44,562 nt of DNA. It comes from Sinomicrobium sp. GTDB lineage: Bacteria; Bacteroidota; Bacteroidia; Flavobacteriales; Flavobacteriaceae. Every line of letters begins with the position of its first letter. The stretch's first letter is position 1. A program made the position numbers and the translations under genes. Where the stretch lies: positions 1 through 44,562 of the forward strand of contig JAJUFH010000025.1 of NCBI GenBank assembly GCA_029266035.1, in the 5' to 3' direction. This document shows positions 1 through 6,980 of this stretch, in pieces. The notes under the pieces were generated by a model. The model ran no database searches. It worked only from the letters and a program-made list of their open reading frames with translations, and had not been told where the DNA came from.

Positions 1-1
1 A

Positions 2-292
2 TTGCAGGCATTGACGGAAACCGTGGTTTGGCAAATATCTTATGATGATTTGCAAAAAGTATATGCAGAGACCAAAGCAGGAAACTATTTAGGGCGTTTT
101 GTGTCGGAGAAACTGTTTTTGCAAAAAAGCAAAAGAGAATTGTCGCTTTTAAAACATACAGCCAAAGAACGGTATCTAAACCTGTTCAATGAGCAACCTG
201 ATATTTTAAAATTCATTCCGTTAAAATACGTTGCTTCCTATATCGGGATAACACCACAGGCTTTGAGCCGGATACGCAGGCAAATTGCATAG
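2..292 (+). CDS. Crp/Fnr family transcriptional regulator, C-terminal part
   Basis: The reading frame is open at the left edge, so this is only the 3' part of a gene; the true start lies outside the window. The visible 96 residues cover the end of a cyclic-nucleotide-binding-type domain, a dimerisation-helix region and a C-terminal helix-turn-helix. The last stretch (LKYVASYIGITPQALSRIRR) matches the recognition-helix end of Bacteroidota Crp/Fnr proteins. It probably regulates a nearby or cargo gene. It is followed by 110 bases with no gene and then a deformylase and an acetyltransferase on the same strand, so it may be cargo of the mobile element whose rteC remnant lies downstream. The ligand cannot be judged from this fragment. 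Confidence 0.8.
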   Translation: MQALTETVVWQISYDDLQKVYAETKAGNYLGRFVSEKLFLQKSKRELSLLKHTAKERYLNLFNEQPDILKFIPLKYVASYIGITPQALSRIRRQIA

Positions 293-402
293 CAATCACG
301 AACATCGTTGAAAATCAACGGAATCCGTGCGCAAATACTTAACATAGGTTCATTGCCTACCATGTTTATTCTTTGGAAATTTGTTGAAAAATCCAAAGAA
401 TA

Positions 403-987
403 ATGAAACGATCCATCTTAGCATACGGACACCATATCTTAAAACAGAAATGCAACTACATCGAAAAGGATTATCCTGAATTGGATAAATTAATTGCCGA
501 TATGTGGGAAACTATGGAAAATGCCAATGGTTGCGGATTGGCATCACCACAGATAGGACTTCCGGTTAGATTGTTTATCGTGGACAGTAAATCAACTTTT
601 GATAACCTCGGAGAAGAAGAAAGAAAGTTTTATTTCCCCCAAGATGATAAAGGCATAATGGAAACTTTCATCAATGCCAAAATCATCCAACGGTCTGAAG
701 AACTTTGGGAAGACGAAGAGGGCTGTTTAAGTATTCCAAATTTATTCTACAAAGTAAAGCGGAATTGGGCGATAACGATTGAATATTATAATCGGAATTT
801 TAAAAAGCAAATCCGTACATTCAGTGGAACGACCGCGCGAATGATACAACACGAATACGACCATACCGAGGGAGTTCTCTATCTCGATTATCTCAAGCCT
901 TTGACAAAAAGGCTTATGGCTTCCAAACTTCAAAAAATCCTAAAAGGTCAAATTGTACCGACCTATCCCATGAACTTTATACGATAG
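403..987 (+). CDS. def: Peptide deformylase (second, accessory-type copy likely)
   Basis: A metal enzyme that removes the N-formyl group from nascent proteins in the cytoplasm. All three deformylase motifs are visible: GCGLASPQIG at residues 43-52, EGCLS with metal-ligand Cys108, and QHEYDH with His150, Glu151 and His154. Motif 1 reads GCGLAS rather than the usual G-I/V-GLAA, and residues 64-92 are a longer, charged insertion. It therefore looks like a divergent paralogue rather than the housekeeping enzyme. The ATG at 403 puts the conserved start MKRSILAYGHHILK in the usual register. It lies 30 bases before a GNAT acetyltransferase and next to mobile-element genes, which fits an acquired cargo gene. 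The family call is firm; the accessory role is inferred from context. Confidence 0.9.
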   Translation: MKRSILAYGHHILKQKCNYIEKDYPELDKLIADMWETMENANGCGLASPQIGLPVRLFIVDSKSTFDNLGEEERKFYFPQDDKGIMETFINAKIIQRSEELWEDEEGCLSIPNLFYKVKRNWAITIEYYNRNFKKQIRTFSGTTARMIQHEYDHTEGVLYLDYLKPLTKRLMASKLQKILKGQIVPTYPMNFIR

Positions 988-1017
988 AAAAAGCAGCCAT
1001 CTTAAACATACTTACTT

Positions 1018-1548
1018 ATGATAAATATTAGAAAAGCCGACATAGATGACGTGATAACTATTTCAAAATTGGGACGTATAACATTTTCAAATACGTTTGA
1101 GTCTTTTTTCAACGACAAGAACGACCTGTTGGATTACTTGGAAGACATTTTTTCGGAAAAAAGGATTCACGACAGTATACTAAAAGCGGAATCCATTTAT
1201 TGGATTGCTTTCTACGATAGCATTCCTGTTGGTTATGCGAAAGTTAAACTGGACTTCACAAGCCAATTGATAATCCCACCAAATACGTGCTATCTTGATA
1301 AGATTTATGTCGTAAAAAAAATTATAAGCAAAGGAATCGGTAAAGAACTGCATAAAATTTTAATGCAAGAAATAATTGCTTTGAAATATCAGCGTATTTG
1401 GCTCTCTGTATTAAAACAGAATCAAAAGGCAATAAATTTTTATCACAAAAAGGGTTATCAGATAATAAGTCAGTATTCACAAAACATTGGTTCTCAGAAA
1501 TTCGACTTTTTTGTAATGGCACTGAATTTAGACGAAAAAGCTACATGA
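1018..1548 (+). CDS. GNAT family N-acetyltransferase
   Basis: 176 residues with the Gcn5-related acetyltransferase fold. The N-terminal INIRKADIDDVITISKL start, the central YLDKIYVVKKIISKGIGKELHKIL segment (acetyl-CoA pyrophosphate loop, normally Q/R-x-x-G-x-G/A, here SKGIGKE) and the C-terminal LSVLKQNQKAINFYHKKGY region (motif B) are all present. The substrate is unknown; it could be an antibiotic, a small amine or a protein N-terminus. Its stop codon (1546-1548) is in the same frame as the following rteC remnant with no spacer, which suggests that this gene and its neighbours were joined to rteC by insertion or deletion. Expression together with the upstream deformylase is likely, with a gap of 30 bases. 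Confidence 0.85.
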   Translation: MINIRKADIDDVITISKLGRITFSNTFESFFNDKNDLLDYLEDIFSEKRIHDSILKAESIYWIAFYDSIPVGYAKVKLDFTSQLIIPPNTCYLDKIYVVKKIISKGIGKELHKILMQEIIALKYQRIWLSVLKQNQKAINFYHKKGYQIISQYSQNIGSQKFDFFVMALNLDEKAT

Positions 1549-2241
1549 ATTTGCATACTGAAAAGAGGTTTTAAAAACACCGATGAAGAAATCCGTTTTT
1601 TCAAATATCAGAAACCTGCCATTGTTGCCAAGCTCATATACTACAATGCCATCTACAAAATCGAAACAAAAAAGCCTTATGGAACAAAGCCCATAAGGAA
1701 ATGCCTTAACAAAGAACTGAAAAAGCTAAAAAGGTTCTTTGACAACAACCTCGATTTTTACAAGTACTACCGTAGCAATAACTCGTTCCTCGACGAGAAA
1801 ATGTTTTTAAGGGGTAACCACGATATAAAGCTATGGTTGGACACTTATTATTTCCAGTCAGACCACAATTTTTCTACATCACATGATTACAACGTTGCCA
1901 AGATAATAGCCAACGATTTGATACAGGTCTACATCGAAGACCAATTATACCACAAGTTCCAAAAGAACAAATCAAAAGCCCAAAAGAGGCTGAAATGGAC
2001 AGGTAGCAAAGTAGCCTTGATAGAACTGATTTATGCCCTGTATTATCAAAATGTGTTTGACAACGGGAACAACGACATAAGAGAAGTAGCCCAATATTTT
2101 GAAAGTGTATTCGGCATCAATTTGGGCAATTTCTATCAGACTTATTTGGAACTTAGAAACCGGAAGATGAACCAAACAAAATTCCTTGACACACTTCGGG
2201 AAACGCTTATCAAGAAAATGGACGAATTGTACAAAAGGTAA
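1549..2241 (+). pseudogene. rteC: rteC-like regulator, 5'-truncated remnant
   Basis: The frame encodes about 230 residues resembling the middle and C-terminal parts of RteC, the DNA-binding protein that controls excision of CTnDOT-type conjugative transposons in Bacteroidota. Visible features: basic helical segments, the EIRFFKYQKP and FYKYYRSNNSFLDEKMF stretches, the LWLDTYYFQSD region, and the C-terminal WTGSKVALIELIYALYYQNVFDNG segment followed by a helical tail. RteC proteins are usually longer, and no plausible start exists here. The frame begins directly after the acetyltransferase stop codon, and the first ATG is at 1801, deep inside the conserved part. The N-terminal part of the protein is therefore missing and the gene is probably inactive. 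A shortened product from 1801 (146 residues) is possible but would lack much of the fold. This is the clearest sign that the left end of the window is an integrative element. Confidence 0.75.
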
Positions 2242-2318
2242 GGTTCAATTTAATAGGTTCTAAAATAGTAAAATAGTTATACGACCGACTTCGGAGGGTG
2301 TTAATATCACCTGTAAGG

Positions 2319-2372
2319 GCAAGTAGTTTTGAGGCACAGAATGGGTTTCGAGTGCCTCAAAACATAACTTGC
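2319..2372. repeat. Imperfect inverted repeat downstream of rteC
   Basis: The left arm at 2319-2337 (GCAAGTAGTTTTGAGGCAC) and the right arm at 2352-2372 pair over 12 bp (GTGCCTCAAAAC) plus a further 5 bp (CTTGC/GCAAG) across a small internal loop. The spacer is 14 bases. No T-run follows, so it is not a standard terminator. It could be a regulatory site of the element or part of a structured RNA. Confidence 0.6.
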
Positions 2373-2595
2373 TCTGTTTAGGGAAACAGAAAGTTTCTGA
2401 GTTATTAGGCGTCCATCAGCCGAGCTTGCTTGCATTCAAGCCATACGACTGCCTTGATAGATAGACAGCAAGGTTTCAGGAGGGCATGACGGCTTTCCAT
2501 ATATCAGTCTGACAACTTCTTTTTATTTATTCGGTAATGAGAGGAGGTGCTGTTTTGTTTCTCTATCACTACCATTTATTCGTTCAAAGGTCGGA

Positions 2596-2775
2596 GTATG
2601 CTATGTTTCGTTTTATGGGCCAAAAAGGTCAGTGTTTCGCTGAAACAAGGTTTTGACTGAAAAATACGATCCGCCAAAAGCGGATGGAGATTTTTCAGCA
2701 AACCGAAGGCTTGACCTTGTAAAGCGTAAAAACACTGATTTATCTTTGCCCGTGAAAATGAAACGAACAGCATAC
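2596..2775. repeat. 180-base nested foldback (possible structured RNA or element end)
   Basis: Successive complementary arms pair in order from outside to inside: GTATGCT 2596-2602 with AGCATAC 2769-2775; a TTTCGTTTT-type arm near 2606-2614 with AAAATGAAAC near 2755-2764, where one position is G-T wobble rather than Watson-Crick; GGGC 2617-2620 with GCCC 2748-2751; TCAGTGTTT 2629-2637 with AAACACTGA 2730-2738; CAAGG 2646-2650 with CCTTG 2715-2719; CTGAAAAA 2657-2664 with TTTTTCAG 2691-2698; and ATCCGC 2669-2674 with GCGGAT 2680-2685 around a 5-base loop. The nested order gives one long hairpin with small internal loops. Confidence 0.6.
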
Positions 2776-2841
2776 TTACTTTTTAATGAAATAGTATAAG
2801 GTGTTGAAAATCAATTGAATTATATAAAAATAAGTAAAAGC

Positions 2842-2894
2842 GGGTTCGATGTTCCCTAAATTTCGGTGATTTTACAAGACACAACATCGAACCC
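2842..2894. repeat. 12-bp perfect inverted repeat near the element end
   Basis: GGGTTCGATGTT at 2842-2853 and its exact complement AACATCGAACCC at 2883-2894 are separated by 29 bases. It lies 66 bases before the tRNA-Arg terminator and may be an integrase or regulator binding site at the element end. This role is an inference from position only. Confidence 0.5.
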
Positions 2895-2950
2895 CGAAGG
2901 TAATTTTCAAGTCAATGTATAACTGTCAGAATATCAGTAAAATATAAGGG

Positions 2951-2990
2951 AATAAAAAAGGGACAAATCTGTTGTTTTCAGATTTGTCCC
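2951..2990 (-). terminator. Rho-independent terminator of tRNA-Arg
   Basis: Reading the minus strand, an 11-bp perfect stem (GGGACAAATCT/AGATTTGTCCC, 2960-2990) with a 9-base loop is followed directly by a T-run (complement of the A-run at 2951-2959). It begins 6 bases beyond the tRNA 3' end. Confidence 0.9.
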
Positions 2991-2996
2991 TAGAGG

Positions 2997-3070
2997 TGAT
3001 CGCGACAGGATTCGAACCTGTGACCGTCTGCTTAGAAGGCAGATGCTCTATCCAGCTGAGCTACGCGACC
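2997..3070 (-). tRNA. tRNA-Arg (anticodon TCT)
   Basis: A complete 74-base cloverleaf on the minus strand. The 7-bp acceptor stem GGTCGCG/CGCGATC has one G-T pair. The D arm GCTC/GAGC is present. The anticodon stem is TCTGC/GCAGA with loop CTTCTAA, giving anticodon TCT, which reads AGA Arg codons. The T arm is ACAGG-TTCGAAT-CCTGT. The discriminator is A and CCA is not encoded. tRNA genes are common insertion sites, and mobile-element DNA lies just past its 3' side. Confidence 0.97.
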
Positions 3071-3127
3071 GTTATTTGCGCTTTATTACTTCGACTAAAC
3101 TGTGTAGTCGTTTGCGCAAAAGCGGTG

Positions 3128-3158
3128 CAAATATATAACTGTATTCTAAAGTATGCAA
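3128..3158 (-). promoter_or_regulatory. Predicted tRNA-Arg promoter
   Basis: On the minus strand, a -33 TTG (complement of 3156-3158) is followed after 20 bases by a -7 box TATATTTG (complement of 3128-3135). This matches the Bacteroidota consensus TTTG/TTG-N19-21-TAnnTTTG. Transcription would begin near 3121, leaving a 50-base 5' leader that includes the palindrome TTTGCGCAAA at 3111-3120. Confidence 0.6.
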
Positions 3159-3198
3159 TACAAATCGGCATTAATTGACTTGCTAATTCTAAACAGAA

Positions 3199-4290
3199 TT
3201 ACAACTTACTATGTCTTAATATTTTCCCGCTGGAGGTTTCTTTAATTTTTTTTACGATAAAGATCTCCCTGGGTTTTTCGTATTTGTCGAGTTCGCTAAG
3301 CTGGTCTATTCCTTTTTTTATCTCTTCTGTACTGCAGCCGGGATTGCTTTGCTGCTCTACAAACAGCACCAATTTTTCTCCCAAGGTATCATCGGGCATA
3401 GCGGTTACGTAAAAACGTCCTTTGAGCAGTTGGTCTAATTTGGCTTCTATCTGTTCCGGGATCAGTTTTACTCCTCCCGAATTAATAACGTGATCTATAC
3501 GCCCCAACCATTTAAAGGAGGTATCTGAAAGCAGCTCTACAAGATCGTTGGTCACTATAGTCTCGCTGGTGATTTGAGGGGCGTGAATAACTAGACATCC
3601 CCTTTCATCTAGAGATAGGCTCACTCCGGGAATGGTCTTGAAATAGTCCTCTCCCTCTACTCCTACTCTTTTAGCGGCAATATGGGTTATGGTCTCTGTC
3701 ATTCCATAGGTTTCAAAAACACTGCACTCTTGTGGCAGTGCCTCTTTGAGCTTGTCGGACATCGGTGCTCCTCCTACTAATAAGATCTTTACTCGATCTA
3801 ACTCGTTTAGCGAATGCTCTACCTGCATGGGGGTCATCGCTACAAAGTCATAGGCTTTTGTACTGCTCTCTAAGGGAGTGGACGAAGGTGGAACGAGATC
3901 AAGTTCCAGTCCGAGGATAATCGCTCTGACCAGCATCATTTTCCCTGCGATATAGGTGGCGGGTAAACAGAGTAATGCGCTGTCTTCTACCTTTATATCA
4001 AAAAAGTTTCCGGTAGCGAGAGCCGAATGCACCATATTTTGCTTTTTCAACACAATTTCCTTTGGGGTTCCTGTAGATCCAGAAGTCTTAACGACAAGAT
4101 CTTCTGAACTGTCGAGCCACTCCAACAGGAAGTCTCCTATAGCCTTTTGGTAATCATCTCCTTCTTTGATATAATCGCAGGCCACCTCTGCCAGTGCTTC
4201 GAGATCGTAATAGCTACCGTTGATTTTAAAGCGATTGTGAATATTCTTATACGTGATATCTATATTCCTGGTAAGGGTGTTTACAGACAT
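3199..4290 (-). CDS. menE: o-Succinylbenzoate-CoA ligase
   Basis: An acyl-adenylating enzyme that activates o-succinylbenzoate with ATP and CoA in menaquinone synthesis. At 363 residues it is the short form usual in Bacteroidota; many MenE proteins are about 450-490. Visible motifs of the AMP-binding family, in order: the phosphate loop TSGSTGTPKEIVLKK (about residues 70-84), YGMTETITHIA (adenine/Mg motif, about 195-205), the hinge region GRIDHVINSGGVKLIPEQIE, and the C-terminal SSGKILR with the catalytic Lys. It is the last gene of the minus-strand men operon, 11 bases behind the CPBP protease gene, and its position beside menC, menA and menB supports MenE over other acyl-CoA ligases. Confidence 0.93.
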   Translation of the reverse strand: MSVNTLTRNIDITYKNIHNRFKINGSYYDLEALAEVACDYIKEGDDYQKAIGDFLLEWLDSSEDLVVKTSGSTGTPKEIVLKKQNMVHSALATGNFFDIKVEDSALLCLPATYIAGKMMLVRAIILGLELDLVPPSSTPLESSTKAYDFVAMTPMQVEHSLNELDRVKILLVGGAPMSDKLKEALPQECSVFETYGMTETITHIAAKRVGVEGEDYFKTIPGVSLSLDERGCLVIHAPQITSETIVTNDLVELLSDTSFKWLGRIDHVINSGGVKLIPEQIEAKLDQLLKGRFYVTAMPDDTLGEKLVLFVEQQSNPGCSTEEIKKGIDQLSELDKYEKPREIFIVKKIKETSSGKILRHSKL

Positions 4291-4301
4291 AAATTAAGGC
4301 T

Positions 4302-5258
4302 TTAGAGTGATTTATCGATAATGACTTCAGGTTCTTCGGGAGCGTCGGTACGTCCGAACAGCTTCTCTTTCCAACCTGTCCACCCGTATTTCCTGGCAAA
4401 GATGAGCGTCAATGAGGGGTAGAGTACAATCAGCGGGAAGAAAATCTCCAGTCCGACAGAGGGGTCGGACACATCCTTTAACACGGAATGAGTTTGAAAA
4501 GCCGTCCAATCGGCGGTGACAAAAAGGGCGATAAAGAGGTTGTTGGCTGCGTGGAAACCCAATGCCAATTCCAAGCCTTCGTCCATCAGCGTGATGATTC
4601 CTAAAAAGAATCCTATTCCGATATAGGCTACCAAGGCTATATACCCCATTTTGCCAATTTCGGGATTAAAGATGTGCATCAATCCGAATACCACAGAGGT
4701 GATGATCAGTGGAACCCAGCGATTCTTGGCAAAGGCTCCTAGACCTTGCATCAAGTATCCTCTGAAAATATACTCCTCAAAACTGGTCTGCAAGGGAATC
4801 AACACTACGGCAATCACACACATAATCACAAAGGGAACGAGCTTGAAATTCCACTCGTAATCTTCCGGAGAGATAAAATATCCAACCCAAATAAAGAGTA
4901 CACTTATACCCCCCCATAGTCCGAAGGAAAAGAAAACTCTTTTCCAGTCCAATTTCTGCCGGTAAGAATGCAGTACTTTAAAGGGTAAATTGTGTATCGG
5001 TTTCATCCACAATATCAATCCTAACAGCCCTAATGCAAAAGGCAACAACATAAGCACTAGCATGATATTGGGGTCGTATATTTTGAGAACGGCCATAGGA
5101 TCGGACATATCTATTTCTCCTCCCGACAGGGCTTTTACAGTCATTGCCCCTCCCAAGAGTATTGCTCCTATAATCTGGCTCCCTCCGAAAACCACACATA
5201 CTCCAATAATATACCTCCAAAGCTCGTGTTTACCTTTTAATGCCTGTTCTATATACAT
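4302..5258 (-). CDS. CPBP-family intramembrane metalloprotease
   Basis: A polytopic membrane protein of 318 residues with about eight hydrophobic segments and the Abi/CAAX protease (CPBP) signature: EEYIFR at 161-166 (catalytic Glu pair and Arg), FGLMH with His195, and HAANN with His236 and Asn240. Members act as intramembrane glutamic endopeptidases; the substrate here is unknown. The gene lies between menC and menE with gaps of only 4 and 11 bases, so it is cotranscribed with menaquinone genes. Whether it takes part in quinone synthesis is not shown by the sequence. The C-terminal 40 residues are soluble and charged. Confidence 0.88.
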   Translation of the reverse strand: MYIEQALKGKHELWRYIIGVCVVFGGSQIIGAILLGGAMTVKALSGGEIDMSDPMAVLKIYDPNIMLVLMLLPFALGLLGLILWMKPIHNLPFKVLHSYRQKLDWKRVFFSFGLWGGISVLFIWVGYFISPEDYEWNFKLVPFVIMCVIAVVLIPLQTSFEEYIFRGYLMQGLGAFAKNRWVPLIITSVVFGLMHIFNPEIGKMGYIALVAYIGIGFFLGIITLMDEGLELALGFHAANNLFIALFVTADWTAFQTHSVLKDVSDPSVGLEIFFPLIVLYPSLTLIFARKYGWTGWKEKLFGRTDAPEEPEVIIDKSL

Positions 5259-5262
5259 ATTT

Positions 5263-6306
5263 TCAGTTTTTTAAAGTACTTGTATCCCATAGATTGTCCT
5301 CCCCGTAGCGTAAACTGCCTTTTGACACGGTGAGCGGACTTTCTATATTATTGGTATAAAGACTCCCGGTACCCAGTCCTTGTGGCATAGGATTGCCTAG
5401 CGTATGCGTCCACTGCGCTATAGCATTGAGTCCGATATTGCTTTCTAGAGCGCTGGTAATCCACCAACCAGCCCCGTATTTCTCGGCAAGTTTTATCCAT
5501 GATTCACTGCCTTTATGTCCTCCAACTAGACTTGGTTTTAGTATGATGTATTGTGGCTTGATAGTTTGAAAGAGTTTCTGCTTTACGTCTTCGTTAAAAA
5601 CCCCTATCAGTTCTTCGTCTAGAGCTATCGGCAGTGGAGTTTGCTCACAGAGGCGAGCCATCAACTCCCATTGCCCTTGTTTTACGGGTTGCTCGATAGA
5701 GTGGAGTGACAATTCGGATAGTATTTTCAGTTTTTCCAAAGCGTTACTTGAGGTAAAAGCACCATTGGCATCTACCCTGATCTCGATTTCATCGACAGAA
5801 AATTCTTTTCGTATAGATTGTAGTAATTCCAATTCGGTATCAAAATCTATGGCACCGATCTTCATTTTAATACAACTAAAACCCGAATCCAGTTTTTCTC
5901 TGATTTGCTCTCGCATAAAGGATTTGTCTCCCATCCACACCAATCCGTTGATGGATATGACTTCTTGTCCTGAAGTAAAGTTAGAAGGATAGAGCAAAAA
6001 AGGAGATGGTGAACGCAGCGATAGAAAAGCCTGTTCGAGTCCGAATTGTATGGATGGAAACTCTTTCAGCTGAGCATACAGCACCTCTTCTCCAAGTTCT
6101 ATATTATCGCACAGCCAACGGAGTTTGTCTTCATAATCGTCTCTGTCGTCCGCGCTCAACCCTCTCAGTATACCACACTCCCCTATTCCCTTTTTCCCCT
6201 CTTCTTCCAAAAAGACAAACCAGGTTTCCTTTTCTGTGAGTATCCCCCTGGAAGTTCCACTGGGGCGTTTGAATCGAAGTGTATATTTGTTATATGATGC
6301 TCTCAT
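5263..6306 (-). CDS. menC: o-Succinylbenzoate synthase
   Basis: An enolase-superfamily enzyme that dehydrates SHCHC to o-succinylbenzoate in menaquinone synthesis. In 347 residues the expected active-site elements are present: the KMKIG motif with Lys147/Lys149, metal ligands Asp179 (VDANGAF), Glu205 (SIEQP) and Asp230 (ALDEEL), and the second base Lys257 (ILKPSL). The N-terminal capping domain occupies about residues 1-115. It is four bases upstream of the CPBP protease gene. Dipeptide epimerases share this fold, but the men neighbours decide the call. Confidence 0.93.
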   Translation of the reverse strand: MRASYNKYTLRFKRPSGTSRGILTEKETWFVFLEEEGKKGIGECGILRGLSADDRDDYEDKLRWLCDNIELGEEVLYAQLKEFPSIQFGLEQAFLSLRSPSPFLLYPSNFTSGQEVISINGLVWMGDKSFMREQIREKLDSGFSCIKMKIGAIDFDTELELLQSIRKEFSVDEIEIRVDANGAFTSSNALEKLKILSELSLHSIEQPVKQGQWELMARLCEQTPLPIALDEELIGVFNEDVKQKLFQTIKPQYIILKPSLVGGHKGSESWIKLAEKYGAGWWITSALESNIGLNAIAQWTHTLGNPMPQGLGTGSLYTNNIESPLTVSKGSLRYGEDNLWDTSTLKN

Positions 6307-6323
6307 CGATAATCTATGTAATT

Positions 6324-6350
6324 GAGACTTGGAGATGGAGAGACGCGGAG
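6324..6350 (+). repeat. Short purine-rich tract between menC and the IVP gene
   Basis: The segment GAGACTTGGAGATGGAGAGA and its following bases are almost all purines on the plus strand and resemble one or two decayed units of the 16-bp array at 6805-6980, but in the opposite orientation. It therefore flanks the four-helix-bundle gene on the other side. Confidence 0.45.
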
Positions 6351-6386
6351 CAAAATCTCTGAGTTATCTATTTGAATCATTACTTT

Positions 6387-6764
6387 TTATGAATTCCACT
6401 TTTCCGGGTTTAGTATCATTTTGACTAACATCCCCAGAATAAAATTATACTTTTCATAGAGGTTATCGTAGATTTCTTTTTTTACATAACTACACGATAG
6501 CGCGTAATCTAGCCATACTTGGGTTTCAGCAGCTTCCCCTTCGGCATCTGTCAATTTTGCTACAAAAGCCTTAGGATATCTTCTTTTTCTCCATGCTTCT
6601 GCCAGATTTCCTGATACAGACCTAGACGACCTCCTAATTTGATCAGTCCGAGAATACCTTTCCTCTTTCGGAAAAGATTTAGACACTTCAAATATTTCCA
6701 TCCCCGATTCAAACGAAAGCTGATAGACCCTTAAATCTTTATGTGTTTTGATTATTTTCCCCAT
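6387..6764 (-). CDS. Four-helix-bundle protein of the 23S rRNA intervening-sequence family
   Basis: About 125 residues with the signature of this family: an N-terminal HKDLRVYQLSFE segment, the RTDQIRRSSRSVSGNLAEAW core, then YPKAFVAKLTDAEGEAAETQVWLDYAL. These small helical proteins are found inside 23S rRNA intervening sequences and as scattered single genes in Bacteroidota; their function is not established. I chose the ATG at 6764 because family members normally begin just before HKDL. The frame extends upstream to a TTG at 6797 and an ATG at 6791, directly behind an AGGAGG that is part of the repeat array, so a start 9 residues longer is possible. It interrupts the men operon between menC and the UPF0173 hydrolase, which suggests insertion. 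Confidence 0.8.
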   Translation of the reverse strand: MGKIIKTHKDLRVYQLSFESGMEIFEVSKSFPKEERYSRTDQIRRSSRSVSGNLAEAWRKRRYPKAFVAKLTDAEGEAAETQVWLDYALSCSYVKKEIYDNLYEKYNFILGMLVKMILNPEKWNS

Positions 6765-6804
6765 TTCATTTATCCAATATTCACAGTCCATCACCAAACC
6801 TCCT

Positions 6805-6980
6805 AGTCTCCTCTTCTCCCAGTCTCCTCCTCTCCTAATCTCCTCTTCTCTCAGTCTCCTCCTCTCCCAGTCTCCTCTTCTCCCAGTCTCCTCCTCTCCT
6901 AATCTCCTCTTCTCTCAGTCTCCTCCTCTCCTAATCTCCTCTTCTCCCAGTCTCCTCCTCTCCTAGTCTCCTCTTCTACA
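6805..6980. repeat. 16-bp tandem repeat array, 11 copies
   Basis: Eleven consecutive 16-base units of the form A-G/A-TCTCCTC-T/C-TCTC-C/T-C/T begin at 6805. Alternate units carry CTCTTC and CTCCTC, giving a 32-base higher-order period. The plus strand is nearly pure pyrimidine and the minus strand nearly pure purine. The last unit runs into the stop codon of the UPF0173 hydrolase (TAG at 6978-6976). Copy number may vary between strains. Long polypurine-polypyrimidine runs can adopt triplex forms. Read on the minus strand, units contain many AGGAG motifs that resemble ribosome-binding sites. Confidence 0.95.

Larger units (their letters stand above)
2242..2959. other. Gene-free, strongly folded end of the mobile element
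   Basis: No convincing gene lies between the rteC remnant and the tRNA-Arg terminator. A 65-codon minus-strand frame at 2576-2773 coincides almost exactly with a long foldback and is better explained by that structure. The stretch holds several inverted repeats: 2319-2372, a small perfect hairpin CTGTTT/AAACAG at 2374-2389, a nested foldback at 2596-2775, and a 12-bp perfect pair at 2842-2894. Such clustering suggests regulatory or end sequences of the element, or a structured RNA. Confidence 0.5.

Noticed and set aside
2576-2773. 65-codon minus-strand frame over the foldback
   Set aside because: Its limits match the nested inverted repeat, and it has no recognisable domain or start signal. 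Structure explains it better, though similar frames may be annotated in related genomes.
3071-3120. TTTGC motifs as CTnDOT-type integration sites
   Set aside because: Two TTTGC occurrences lie near the tRNA, but neither fits the fuller GTAnnTTTGC target, so no attachment site can be claimed.
2972-3178. 68-codon plus-strand frame across the tRNA
   Set aside because: It runs antisense through tRNA-Arg and its terminator, so it is chance coding potential.
6748-6966. Plus-strand frame rich in Ser, Leu and Pro
   Set aside because: It is the translation of the pyrimidine repeat array; the 16-bp unit is not a multiple of three and no start context is present.
6805-6980. CRISPR array
   Set aside because: The 16-bp units are contiguous, with no spacers between them, and there are no cas genes in the window.
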